This document shows, in pieces, positions 47,001 to 58,655 of a stretch of 64,000 bases of DNA. How positions within the stretch are numbered: position 1 is the first letter of the stretch; each line of letters begins with the position of its first letter. Origin of the DNA: Epiperipatus broadwayi (taxonomy: Eukaryota; Onychophora; Udeonychophora; Euonychophora; Peripatidae); the NCBI GenBank assembly GCA_028023455.1, contig JAQFVV010012394.1, forward strand, positions 19,612,353-19,676,352, read 5' to 3'. The position numbers were made by a program, and so were the translations under genes. A model generated the notes under the pieces. It was given only the letters and a program-made list of their open reading frames with translations. It did no database searches and was not told the origin of the DNA.

Positions 47001-47165
47001 AGAGTTGACAAAGATTATGTTGTGGAAATGGGATGGGGCAGAATATAGGAAGACTTAGAGTGGGGAATGGAAAATAAAGTGGCTAACAGGTTTATCTGGG
47101 CATAATTGCTGAGATATTCTTGACTACGTTTAAGGAGAAGTCAAATACATCACATCACATCACAT
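44078..47165 (+). mobile_element. CR1-type LINE, copy 2, 5'-truncated
   Basis: It begins inside the endonuclease region (equivalent to about 40910) and runs to an (ACATC)n tail at 47146-47165. It differs from copy 1 by scattered substitutions only, apart from a cluster of small deletions in the first 80 bases. It lacks the 5' UTR, ORF1 and the front of the endonuclease, so it cannot move on its own. Confidence 0.85.
44152..47048 (+). pseudogene. LINE ORF2 copy 2: partial endonuclease, RT with intact FADD box
   Basis: The endonuclease fragment (44152-44658) covers VIGDMNGH to SDHNFIV. A single missing A in an A run near 44653 shifts the frame at its end. The next frame (44655-47048, 797 codons) carries the full RT including GLFFADDIFLC (about 45823-45855), so the catalytic Asp pair is intact, unlike in copy 1. 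The C-terminal zinc motif is present, but a two-base deletion near 46993 changes the last residues (ending MGWGRI). The RT domain is therefore uninterrupted while the endonuclease is lost. Confidence 0.85.
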
Positions 47166-49066
47166 AGAAAATTTAATTGATGGTGATCAAAAGTTAATGA
47201 TAAATGCTATCAGCTAAACCCAGGGAGAGAAAGGGATCTTTAAGATTGCTCAGACAATTGAGAAAAGAACACAAAAACAAATATCAGCCTAAAATAATTT
47301 TTAAAGTTTATTAAATTCAAAAATAAAACAAATCTCAGACAAACAAAATATAAAAATTTGACCTAGATTCATCTAGAATATTTATCAGAGAGTGTAGAAG
47401 AGTATTGAAAACATTAAATATTCTGGAAAATAAATTCATTTTTTCACCTATAATTTAAAAAGATGGATTTATAATATCTTCCTGGCAGCAGTTTATAAAA
47501 ACAAATTCCAGTTTCCCTATTTAGAGATTTCAAAACAAAAGAAGTCTTGTAGGGAGTACAACAAAACAGCACAGGTGAGTATTCCTTGGCACAGAATAAA
47601 GCATTGAGAGCAAGAATGTCATATGTCTGCAGAACAGTTCATGATTAATCATGATCAAGGTGAGTCAAGGTTGATCCCAATACAAGAAAGGAAAATATAA
47701 GAAGAAAAGATTATGATTTTACGTAATTTTAAAGAGAAAAAAAATCTCAGATCTAGGAAAAACAGAACACTATACTTGATAAACCACCAGCCAAAAGATT
47801 TGCAGTCTACAGGAAATGCAAAGTAAACTTATTCAAATTAATTACCATATAATAAAGAGGGACAGGTGAGTTAAAAGAAAATTACTAATATCTGCCCAAG
47901 TATTTATCAAGGTTAGTAATATATAAAAAAGAAAAGAATACAAAGCATATCAAATATAAACTTGCAATATACTCCCAAATAAATAAATTAAAAATAAGAA
48001 ATCTTAAAACTAAGATCCCAATGCACACTTTAACTAATAAGTAAATACAGAAAATAATTAAAATATTGAAGGAATATTCAAAACAGCTAATAAATACTGG
48101 ATTATTTTATGATTAAGCTGAGACTTTAACAAAGATTTCAACTCTGGTAAGAATATGAAAATGTTTTACCTTGAGGCATAAGGTTAGGTTCAGTGGATGC
48201 CTTAGAGCAGTGCATACAGTTTATTTCACTTTAAAGTTCCGATGAAGAATTTGGTTTTTATTTATATTCAGGAGGCTTGAGACAAGCACTGCATCAATTC
48301 TTGTTTAAGCTTTTATGTCTTGATTTTGTAGAAACAATTCAGGATCCAGGGTTGATCTTTGGTGGGATTTAACACTGCATGTTGTAGAAAAGATTCCTTG
48401 TGGCAGGTAATTTTAGCTTTCTGCAGAGAGTAACACTATTTAGAAAATAGTGGTCCATAGTATGAGAGCAGAATATTTTATTAGCAGATAGCAATCATTA
48501 AAATATAAGGCAGCACAGCAAAAGATAATATTTGACAAGCAGAATAAAAATAAATAGCTAAATATTAATTAGTCCAAAATTCCAGGGTTATTTATATGCA
48601 CTCCCATCTCCCATGTCATCTTTAATTAGAAGTTTTTCCCAGGGCAAATCTCTAGCTCAGACTCAATCATAATTAAAAATCTGACTAGGGCTCCTATCTT
48701 ATTCAAAATTAATTTTTAAAAAATTTAAAATTAGGTCTCAGCTTTTCTTTTTAAAATAAATTAAAATTATATTACAAACAAAGAAACAAGAATGCAATTA
48801 AAACCTTCCAAAATTAAAATGCTTTGTCCAAAAAGGATTAAAACTGTTTTTTGATTAGAATATTTTTACAAATACATTTTTAAAAAATGTCAAAAGAAAC
48901 TTATTTTTAAACTAAAATGTAAAATTAAAGAATTTTAAAATATATCTGTGTATGTGCAATAGAACATATGAAACTTTCAAATACTTTTCTCATAAAGCTT
49001 TATAAAAATAAAAATTAGCTTTAATTTAGCAATGAAACTTTTGAAGTGGATAAAGTATCTAATTCA
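47166..49066. other. AT-rich DNA, no gene recognised
   Basis: About 1.9 kb with no reading frame above 60 codons and no recognised repeat. Composition is mixed A-rich on the plus strand. Confidence 0.55.
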
Positions 49067-49070
49067 ATAT

Positions 49071-52000
49071 TGTACCGGTCAAAACATGTTGATCCATCTA
49101 ACATGAGCACTCAAAAATGTACTTCAAACCCAGATAAGCCTGAGATTTAGGTCAGAGATCAACCTGGATTTAAACCCACTCCCTAAGCTCCAGATCAAAT
49201 ATCTAATGAATAACATATAATGATGGCATATGAGAATTTATTCTAAAATCTGGCCTACTACCAGAGTGGAGAAGACAATGAGACTTATTTACTAACTACA
49301 TTATAACTTAACTAACATAAGCATACACCTAGTTGTACATGTGGCAGTGAAGAAAAAGGAATTGGAATTACTCAAACAATTTAGACAGTAAAAAAAATAG
49401 TTTAATATAATAAATTAATTATATACATTAATGTGTGCATGAATAAGCAGTCTATCAAACGGTAGATAAATACATATTGAAATTCATGCTAATATTCTCA
49501 TATGCACGTTTATTATCTAAATGGTATATATATATTAACACACATCTTTGGTGGGTGCAGTATTAAGATGCCAATCATTTATCAAAAAGATTACATAATA
49601 TTGCTATTAATGCTTTGGTTTACGGTTCTAAAATATGGTGACTAACATTATTTCGGGGAGCATTCTGAGATTCATTACATATATAAGAAAAACTATTTTC
49701 ACATCATTGCAGTTGTGAACATAAAATACATTTGAAAAATCATATTTGATTATTTAACAAACTATTTCTCGAAAATTCTTTTAATTAACATTTAGGAGAC
49801 AGAATGTTTGATTTTTTCCCAAATCATATACTCTTAAAGACAGAAATAATAAATTACGACAGTGGGATTGCATAATAAGATTGAAATAACATTATTATTT
49901 AATAAAATTAGTAATATTCAGCATTTACATATATTTTTGAGCAGAGCACAGTTTTAATATTACAGCACTAAAATTAGATCATAAAGCAAAAGAAATAGTA
50001 ATCTAAGAAGTGGCAGTACTGACATAATGGTGAAGAAATCAAAAATAAGGTCATTCTTATGGACAAAAACAAAATCTAAGACCCCTTCTTTGGGCAGTGT
50101 TTAGAGAAATGTAATTAAATATGGCATAGATGTCACTGATGTGCAGAGACCTTTTATATGAAGAAGGTCCTGGGAAGCTCAACTATCCACAGGACAGAAC
50201 ATGAGAAGAAATCCATGGGTTCGATCTTGTCGCAACTCCCAGATTAGAAGCACACATATATATAATCACAAAAATAAACCGAATATCAGTAATGCAGTAT
50301 AGATAAATGTCACCAATGACATTGAATAGGATTTACTGCTTTAAAATAAATGGCCATTTTAATGCCATAATTTATACAAATAATATGCTATGCCACTATA
50401 ATACAGTGGTCTTCAACCTTTTCACACCTGCAGACTGGCAAAAATAAGGATAAGATTTTGTGGACCAGCAGAAGTCTACAGATAAATTTTCTTAAAGATG
50501 TAAACTGCTTAACCTTAGATGATCATAATTGTTATAACTGACCAAAACAACACACTAGTTACTGTGTATTGTAATGGTGTTGCCTACCTTCACATGCTGA
50601 ACACTTTCTTGAGCTGCGCAGTCATACTGCCACAGAAAACAGTATAATAATCATTCTAATTAATGTGCCTGCATGGCTACATTTATTATTTCATTGTTAA
50701 AACATGCAAGAATAAAATGTTATTCACCTGAATGTTGGGCAATATCATAGCTAGTGTAATTACACGACAATGATTATGATAAATGTAATATCTGTATTTA
50801 TTGCTAAATATACAAGATGAAGTTATATATACATGGATGTATTTTTATATTGGACTAGTTTGTATAATAAAATTTATTTATTTTGAATTTTGAATTTTTT
50901 TAGAAAAATAATAAAAAATTTAATTCTACCCCATCCCCCATAAACATATGTGATAACTAGAAAAACAAATTAATTTATATATGATTGATTAGATTTTGTT
51001 TTCATTGCTTCCTTTTTTTTAATCAGGTAAAAGTGAAATGAATAAAGAAATAAAAATTGTTTATACTAACTAAAAGTTTAAAATCTTATTTTATTACAAA
51101 CTTTCCTGCCAGTCTAGTGTGGACCGGTAAAAAACTTCTGCGGCCCAGCGCCAGTCCACGGACCAAGGGTTGAAGACCACTGCTATAATATATATATATA
51201 GAGAAGATTTCATTTAATAAAATATCCATTAAGATTTGACCCCCTCCTTTTTCTGCTATTTAAAATAATTTAATCTCACCTTCATGGATTTTGATAATAA
51301 CTAGAATATTTAGATATTTGATATTTTAAGAGTATGAAAAATAAAAGAAAACAAGCATTTGTATCGAAAATAACTAATAGGTCACTCTTTCAGAATTTAA
51401 ATAAATAACATTTTAAAAGATTTCAAAGCATTAATTAGCTTGAGTGATGGATTTATCCCAGATAGAATTACTTTATTCTATTTGGAGTTGAACAAATAAC
51501 AATTTTATAATAAAAACAAACATAAAATGTCGATTGGTAAAAACAATCTGGTGAGCGTATTAATTAATCATACATTATATTTTAAGGGAATGTTAATAAC
51601 CTTTATTTATGGAAGTTTACTTAAAAAGAGGGGAAAAAAGATTTTAGAAATTCAGCTCATCAGATTGCTTGAGATTGGCATATTAATAATAACTAAAACA
51701 GACATATAAAATCAAGTAATAAATATATACAGATAAATGATCACATCAAAGTTAAAGTAAGTTAGAGCATTTGAGAGCAATTTACATTTTACATATTAAA
51801 AAGCGATAAAGTTAAACAAAACATTAGGAGAAATCTTGATAATAGGGTTTGAGATTAGTTAGACTAGCTTTACTTCCAGTTGCAGCATGAAAATAATTTA
51901 CCTTGCACATTTCTTAGAGTCCATTTTAAAAAGTCAGCTCATGCACAGCAGTTTAGGGATCCATGCGAGTTCTTAGGTAACAGCAAGCTTCTGATCAGCA

Positions 52001-52880
52001 CTTCAAAATTCTCAGGTCAGGCCTTTACTTCATTTTACCACAGCAGGATGGTATGGCAGTGGAAGATGACTTCCACGGGTTGGGAAAGGTGATGGGCTTT
52101 CTACTCGATAATCATTTTTAAATTTCAAACCAGCATGTGTTATGTTAACAACACAATTTTCTCAATAGTAACTAATCTATAGTGTTTAAAATTAGCCCCT
52201 TTTATATCCTGCTCAGATATTTGTGGAATGCTTTTAATTTTTTATTTCTAGCTCAAAATCTAATCTTCAATCTAACAGAGATCTTACATTTTCTTTGTCC
52301 ATTGTTCTTGGAGATGCAATCATTAGATAATGTTCCAAAAATGTATTCAAATTTATTTCCAGATTGGAAATAGATTTGACAAAAATGTTTATAACAAAAG
52401 TAAAATCCATTAGTTTTTATTTCCCGTTTTATTTCTAGTAAAACTTTAATTAAAAAATTCCTTCCCAAGACTAAAACAGTGTTATATTTCCACCCCTTTA
52501 ATTATTTTTGGACAATTAATGGTTGCATCTTCCATCTTGGATTTTACAAAAATATACAGTTTGATTAAAAATTAATAATTGAAAAAGAAAGTTTTAGAAA
52601 TGACGTATAATAAAATATTTATAAAATCAATATTTTATTAATATGTTTGCTCCTGTAATATATATATATATCTGGGCCACACCTATGTATTGTAATGTGA
52701 AAAAAAAATTATTAATAAAAAAATATTGAAAAGCTAAAATTTATAATTTTTAGGCCCATGTCAAAAATATATACACAAAATGTATACATAAATAGAGGAG
52801 TGGGATGGGACATAGGGTTTGAATACAGGCTAATAGATAGAACCATGAAGCTCAATCTTGGGCTAAGATTGACTGCTTTA
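49071..52880 (+). mobile_element. Element B copy 2, carrying a hAT MITE
   Basis: Starts TGTACCGGTC (49071), ends GACTGCTTTA (52880), with ATAT on each side (49067-49070 and 52881-52884). It is collinear with copy 1 but lacks the 2.6-kb nested insert and has gained a 779-bp hAT MITE at 50404. Matching blocks include GGTTCGATCTTGT (50218), CAGTAATGCAGTA (50288) and ATTTCCAGATTGGAAATAGA (52356). No coding region recognised. Confidence 0.75.
50404..51182. mobile_element. Non-autonomous hAT transposon (MITE)
   Basis: Terminal inverted repeats CAGTGGTCTTCAACC at both ends (50404-50418 and complement at 51168-51182), extended imperfectly inward. An exact 8-bp target duplication, CTATAATA, lies at 50396-50403 and 51183-51190. 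Both are diagnostic of the hAT superfamily. No transposase is encoded in its 779 bp. The equivalent position in element B copy 1 (13583-13590, CTAGAATA) is empty, confirming the insertion. Confidence 0.9.
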
Positions 52881-52884
52881 ATAT

Positions 52885-53392
52885 ATAACCAATTCCACAG
52901 TCTGTCTAGTATAGGTCAATAAATGAATATCTAACTATTATTACCTATAGATTAAAGACCTAGCTTAATCTGTGTTGTTCAGATGATATGCTGAATGATG
53001 GCAGATAACCTATTCCAAAGTCTATTGAATCTATGCTTTATTAATCCCCATATCAACTACATTTATACATCTTCTATTGTTTTCAAAATACAGTATTAGT
53101 TTTTTAAAAAATCATTTATGCTATTATGTATATTTTTTTAAAAAAAGACTGCATTATTGACTGAGATTCTGAAAAAAAACAATTATATATTTTACTCAAT
53201 TTTATATCTAAAATATATAATCTTATTTGTTTCGGAATTTCAGCAAATAATGAATTTAGTTTTTTTTTTTTTAAATAATATTACAAATAGGGCTATTATT
53301 TTACATAAAAATATCTGCACTCTAGCATTTGATGTCACTTTCCGTTCCCCTCCTCCAATCTTAACAGATTAATTAGCAATGGTAAAGATAAA
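52885..53392. other. AT-rich spacer
   Basis: No feature recognised. Small frame 53157-53372 is low complexity. Confidence 0.5.
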
Positions 53393-53720
53393 CTGCCACC
53401 ATAAAACATGCTGCAGAATATATGCAACAACACTGCTTGCATATCTGAATACTATGGGGAATCGAGATCAAACATTGTCACAAGAATGACCCAACACAAA
53501 TATCTATATAAGTGTGCAAAAAATAATCCTGAATACAAATCTGTCTTCTGGATACATGAGCAACAATTCAGTCATGCATTCTATTCAAAGAATATCAATC
53601 TAGTCTGCATGAACTGAGATTACAGAAAGAGAAAAGTTAAGGAGGTATGGTTTACTGGCAACCAGAATCACATCATAAATAAGAAGGAAAATAGTACAGT
53701 ATTCAACTTTCAAACAAATG
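53393..53720 (+). pseudogene. Penelope-like element GIY-YIG endonuclease fragment 1
   Basis: The frame 53408-53617 and its continuation read CNNTACISEYYGESRSN. These are followed by RMTQHKYLYKCAKNN, VFWIHEQQFSHAF and, past a stop, DYRKRKVKEVWF. This matches the order of Penelope-like GIY-YIG nucleases: (I/V)-Y-x-G-E-(T/S) with R, then an R-x-x-x-H helix, then a conserved His and a K-R-K-(I/V)-(R/K)-E-A motif. Stops are present and the RT is not found upstream. Recognition is by motif only. Confidence 0.6.
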
Positions 53721-54044
53721 GAATATTTAAAATATAATTTAAATAATTATTACAATTATTTCTCAATAAATAGTGCAGCACATCTAGACAATCAGTGAAA
53801 GTTATGATTCTAGCATACCACACTGTAAGCATGCTCAGATGTATCTAAAAAAGTAATTAATAAAAAAAAGTTTTCAGTTGCGAATGTTAAAAACGTTTTC
53901 TAATTTATTACTAATTTATTGTATGGATGTGAAAATTAGACATCCTATCAATGCAATATAAAGGGCATTAGAAAAGTTTCATTTAAGGATTCTCCATAAA
54001 ATTTAAAAAGTACAATAATGGATCATAAAACCAAACAATGTGTT
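53721..54044. other. AT-rich spacer
   Basis: No feature recognised. Confidence 0.5.
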
Positions 54045-54640
54045 TTTCAACTTATTAACACAGTCAAAACTCTCCATACAGTAGTACCACTCAGTGCCAA
54101 CCAGAGTAATCAATGGATGCCAAAAGGCTTTGTGCATAAAATCCCCATCTAGTGCCTACTCATACATTATCCCCAGACTAGTTTCTGGCTTGTGGCCTTA
54201 GTCTGTGAGGAGCCTTGGATCTGAGAGCACTGCACCTAGATCATAGGATATAATGCAACCCTCCAGCAGCCACTTTTTATCTCTACTTAACTACAAAACT
54301 ATGAGAATAAAATTGAAAACACAATAATATTTTCAATCTAAGCTCAATAGCTTATATAGTCATATGGTCTGAACTCAGTTATGGGCCTGAACTCAGTTCA
54401 GTACCCATACATTTTGGTGTCTTTGGCTCTTTAACAACCATAGCCACCCACTATCCTATTAGGCAGGATTGGTGTTAAATCACTAAATATCACATGATCA
54501 CCATTTCTTATGCTTGCACATAAGATGCCTTCTGGCAGCCATTGATTACTCTGGCTGGCATTGAGTGTCACTACTGTATGGAGAATTTTGCCAGTGTTAA
54601 TAACAGTTATGTGCTAGCATAAGAAATGGTGATTAATAAT
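54045..54640 (-). mobile_element. Hammerhead-type foldback retro-element, broken and interrupted
   Basis: On the minus strand the 5' arm lies at 54640-54531 and the ribozyme region plus 3' arm at 54237-54045. A stretch of about 295 bp (54238-54531) separates them, where the 29-kb copy is continuous (CCAGAAGGC-AGTGCTCTC). The core reads CAGACTA instead of CTGAYGA, so two invariant positions are lost, while GAAACTAGTCTGGGG is kept. A decayed family member. Confidence 0.7.
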
Positions 54641-54754
54641 ACGCTGATGCATTGCGGTGAAACTTTTTTATGTAATAATTTATAAGCTTTTTTTTTTCAT
54701 ATGATGTTTAGTGTTTTTCAACTTACTGGATATGGTATTATGGTGTCCACTTTT

Positions 54755-55110
54755 GTTAAATCACGCCTTTTTTGGATTGGACATATATTAAATGAACAAT
54801 GTAAGCCTTCTTAAAAGGTGTTCATGGTAAACTAGAGCATTATTTTTGTGGGAAAGATAAACTCAGACATTTTAAAGAAGTGCAAACATTTGCCAGAGAA
54901 TAGAATACATTGATGAGCTACAATTGGACATGGTTTTTGATGTATTACAGAAAGAAAAGTTTTCTGCTGAAAAAGTTAAAAGATAACATTGCAAAATATC
55001 AAACAAACAAAAAAATCTCAGTGTGTTCTACATGTGGATATATTTGTAGTTCATATACTGGTTTTTATAGTCATTGCAAACTCAGTTTTAGAGCAGTTTT
55101 TTCTCCTTGG
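54755..55110 (+). pseudogene. LINE C-terminal fragment with C2H2-like finger
   Basis: The frames include RLFWIGHILNE (about 54764-54796), matching the common L-x-W-x-GH-(V/I)-L motif of LINE C-termini. Further on comes CSTCGYICSSYTGFYSHC (about 55021-55074), a C-x2-C...H type motif usual in the same position (C..CGR.C.S..GL.SH). The linker is broken by frameshifts. No RT is attached. Confidence 0.55.
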
Positions 55111-55815
55111 AATTGGTATGACCATACTTGTTTACAAGTGGCTGCTATGTATATATATATATAATAATATATTTTTCAAATATATGCACATTTTAATTAC
55201 TACACAAATTGAAATGTGATATAAAGTAAAATGGCTTCTTAATGTCAGAAGTTTTTGCATATATTCCATATGCTCAGATTTATCATTTGTCAAATTAAAC
55301 TTTCCCATTCTTTGGAAACTTTATGTACACAAAACTCCATCTTCTAATTCTCACCTGCTATCCCCTTTCAATCTATAATTGCCAAAACAGCCTAACTCCA
55401 CTGACATATTTTTTTTTCATTCAGAACTACTTCAATATTTAAATCTTGACTCGGTAATAAGCCTCACACCAGCAGATAAAACCCTTCATATTATCTTTCT
55501 TCCTTAATTATCTTCTTACCAAAATAAAATAAAAAATACCAAATTTTTCATTTTCTTGTTCTAATGAAAAAATAATAATAATGGAATCATATTTAACTTT
55601 TATATCAATTTTTCACAGTACCTCTTGATATACACTTGGAGATCGGGAATTCAGCCTTAATTTAGAATCTAAATACCTTTTGCGAGACACTAAAAATGCT
55701 TTATACAATAATCTGCCACAGAGAAGATGAAATGATGTCCTACATAGGTAAGTCAGTGTTCCATCTTATGGAAGTAAAATAATTTTCTTCTTTTTCCTTT
55801 TCTTATATATTGATT
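55111..55815. other. AT-rich spacer, TA microsatellite
   Basis: TA run at about 55149-55168. No gene recognised. Confidence 0.5.
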
Positions 55816-55819
55816 TCTA

Positions 55820-56048
55820 TATTTACATATCATACTATTTCCAACTTTCTTATACACTTCAAAAATACTATTTTTTATATCAAAACTTTATTCTAAGTTT
55901 CGACTGTTCTGCAGTCATCATCAGTTCTACATTGTAAAGAACTCTGATGATGACTGCAGGACAGTCGTAACTGTAAGAATAAAGTTTTGATATAAAAAAT
56001 AGTATTGTTGAAGTGTATAAGAAAATTGAAAATGTTTGATATGTAAAT
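55820..56048. mobile_element. Foldback element with hammerhead-like core on both strands
   Basis: Arms of about 108 bases (55820-55927 and 55938-56048) are inverted with few mismatches (CTTATACACTTCAA...TTTATATCAAAACTTTATT). On the plus strand CTGATGA (55944-55950), GACTG-CAGGA-CAGTC and GTAAC (55967-55971) follow in order. On the minus strand CTGATGA (55924-55918) and GAAAC (55901-55897) do. One base lies unpaired between CTGATGA and the stem. Confidence 0.65.
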
Positions 56049-57729
56049 GTTTTTATCTTACAGAATATTTGGAATAAAACATTCGATTTTTTTAATTTTT
56101 TTATGGCCAGACATGAAGGCTTTAGTTAGACTACAGCCCCATTTAAATGTCCCACAAAATATGTTTGTAGTAAATATGTAGTTTTATATCTATTAAATAT
56201 TAATCACTGCTCAGATAATATGCCGTTTTAAGACTATCAACTAAGGTAATTGTTGAGACTTATAACATTATAACTAATAAATAATTAGATAGTGTGGTAT
56301 TTGCAAAACAACTGTTTTAATTTAAACTCTGTTTCATCATTTGCTGTTTTCCATTAAAAATAAATAAATCCCCTGATAACTGGGGGGCAGTTGTCGTTTT
56401 TATCCTCTTAAATGTCAATAGATCACTTTTTCACAAGATCTAAAAACTTCTTGCAAATGTTTTTCTAGATCATAATCTGCCTAGTCTTTTTAAAACTTTA
56501 GATAAAAATAAAATAGATACATTGATCTGGCCTTGTTTGCAAAAATCAGATTTGGAACGGTAAATTATAACATTAATATTGGCAAAAAAGAAGCATTCCA
56601 ATAAAGCTTTATTCTGTTAATAATATTATATGATGATCATCTTAAAAGATTGTCTTTGTAAAATAATGTCTTAAATTCTCAATAGATGGGAGTAGTATTT
56701 TCACATAGGAAAAGGTTCGTGAAATCTCGTTCTTACCGATATTTGCCGGAGGGAGCGGAGAGGGAGTCAGTCGTCCTTCTTTAATTATCGAAATTGCTAA
56801 AACTAACTTTAGATATATATTTTTATGATTTATTTTCACGCATTATTCCAGTTTTTTGTACATCAGAAAATGACAAATGAAATGTTAAAATTTATTTGGG
56901 TTTTCTACATTTTGATAATTCTCTTTTTAAAATGGTCACTAGAAACTCGACTTGGATGAAGCTTAAAGTTACTAATTTATTTCAAATAAAATAATGAGCA
57001 TCCTTAAAATTAAATAAATGAATTACTCGGGAATTTATAAGAAGTGTGAACCTAGGAAAACTAAAACCGTGATCCTTGAGTTCTACAATCTACCGGATTT
57101 CCGCTGCAGGAAACTATATAGGGCAGTTAAATAAATCAATTTAATTTTGAAAGGGGGGGGGGGTGATAGAAAAATCATTTAAAAAATTAATTACAAACAC
57201 AATTACTACTTAAAAACGAAAACGTATATAACTTTACCAAAAAATTAAATAAATTTTTCCTTAACATATTGTTTTTTGATCGCATCCTTATATATTGTTA
57301 TGATGTGCTTATCGGCAGATAGACAATGTTTGATGTTGATTGATTACAGAGTTACACATAACCTATATTCTACCTTAACAATAATGCTTTTAAACAACAA
57401 GCATTTGGATCGATAATGTTTTTTTTAATGAATATCCTGCAAAGTACTTTGACCTAAATATTAAACTATTGTATTCTTAAGGCTATTCACGTGAGTCTAT
57501 GAAAAATTAGTTCCTCCGTATATAAAACTTAGAAACGATTAATCCTTGAATTCGATTTTAATATGACAACCTATCTTGAGTTTTTTGTTAGGGGAGGGAT
57601 GAGAAAAGCCAACTCTGAACAAAGGGGAAACAATAAAGAAAGCATGCTCTTAGTCCTTGCTCTCCACAGGTGCTTGAAGCAGCCTAGGCCCTATATCAGT
57701 TCACTCTGAATATATATATACATTCATCA
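56049..57729. other. No gene recognised; relatively CpG-containing stretch
   Basis: About 56690-57130 keeps more CG dinucleotides than its surroundings (for example CGATATTTGCCGGAGG and GGATTTCCGC). A 10-G run is at about 57154. The minus-strand frame 56839-56642 is unrecognised. Confidence 0.45.
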
Positions 57730-58430
57730 TCACTTCTAACCATTATCAATCCAATGCAGGATAAAGGTATTTCTAAGTTCAATCTAATTTCTCCAATCCA
57801 TAGTTCCTTCTTCACATCACACCTCCTTTTAGATGTGTTTTTTTTTCCGTAGGTTTTTTATAATCTCTTGGCATCCAGTTAAAACTTCAATTGTCCGTCT
57901 ATTATCATCTCTTCTAGGAATGTGGCCAGTCAAGCTTCATCTCAGTCTCTTAATTGTTTCAACAACATCAATGCTCCCATTCATATATTTTGTTTGCGAT
58001 CCTTTCTTGTTACTCTTAAGATATCTCTCTCCATACTTTATTAAGTGGTCTGAAGTCTCTGTATTGCTTTTCTGTAAAGGATCCTAATCTTAGATCTATA
58101 ATAAAGAAGTGTAAAACACATTTGTTAAAAACCTTTATTTTCAATATAGACATATTTCCTCTTAATATCAAGATTATTTCTACCAAACATACCCTATCTG
58201 GTTAATTCTATGGTTAATTTAATCCATTACACCTGCATTAGCAATCTGATTAAAATATTTGTTGCTGTTAACTTCTTTTAATTCATGTTTACTAATCTTT
58301 ATTTTCTTCCTTGAGGAAGTCTCTTGAAAAATATTTCGTCTTTTTAATATTTTTTTAGTGTTACTTTCTTATTCGTTATTTGTTAGTATTACTTTCTTAT
58401 TTTCATCTGATAAAAGCAAAAATGTGAAAG
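57730..58430 (-). pseudogene. RTE-like LINE fossil 2 (C-terminal half)
   Basis: Aligns with 24640-25330 in the same orientation. It has the family 3' end ACCATTATCAATCCAATGCAGG in complement at 57737-57760. It also has the W-G-H-type block (CATTCCTAGAAGAG) near 57915 and the segment equivalent to LKGN...CLKRK near 58150-58200. It stops near 58430, before the RT catalytic region, so it is strongly 5'-truncated. Confidence 0.65.
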
Positions 58431-58655
58431 ATAAAATGCTTATGGGCATAAATAGTTGGTATATTGTTGTAAAAGAAAATTTATTTTCCATATATTTAAT
58501 GCATCGTAAGTTAAAAATTGTTGTGATGTAAAAAATAGAAATGAGAAAAATAAATCTAGATATGGAATAAGAGTCTTTTACTTGAAGCTAACACAATCAC
58601 ATATATTTACAAGTTAAATATTTTGCACAATTTATCTAAAATCATAATTTAAAGT
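58431..58655. other. AT-rich spacer
   Basis: No feature recognised. Confidence 0.5.

Noticed and set aside
54640-54665. CTGATGC...GTGAAAC on the plus strand
   Set aside because: The last base of the CUGANGA box is C, no stem II forms, and no stem I pairing is present.
56642-56839. 65-codon minus-strand frame
   Set aside because: No recognisable motif and no support from context; length is within chance.
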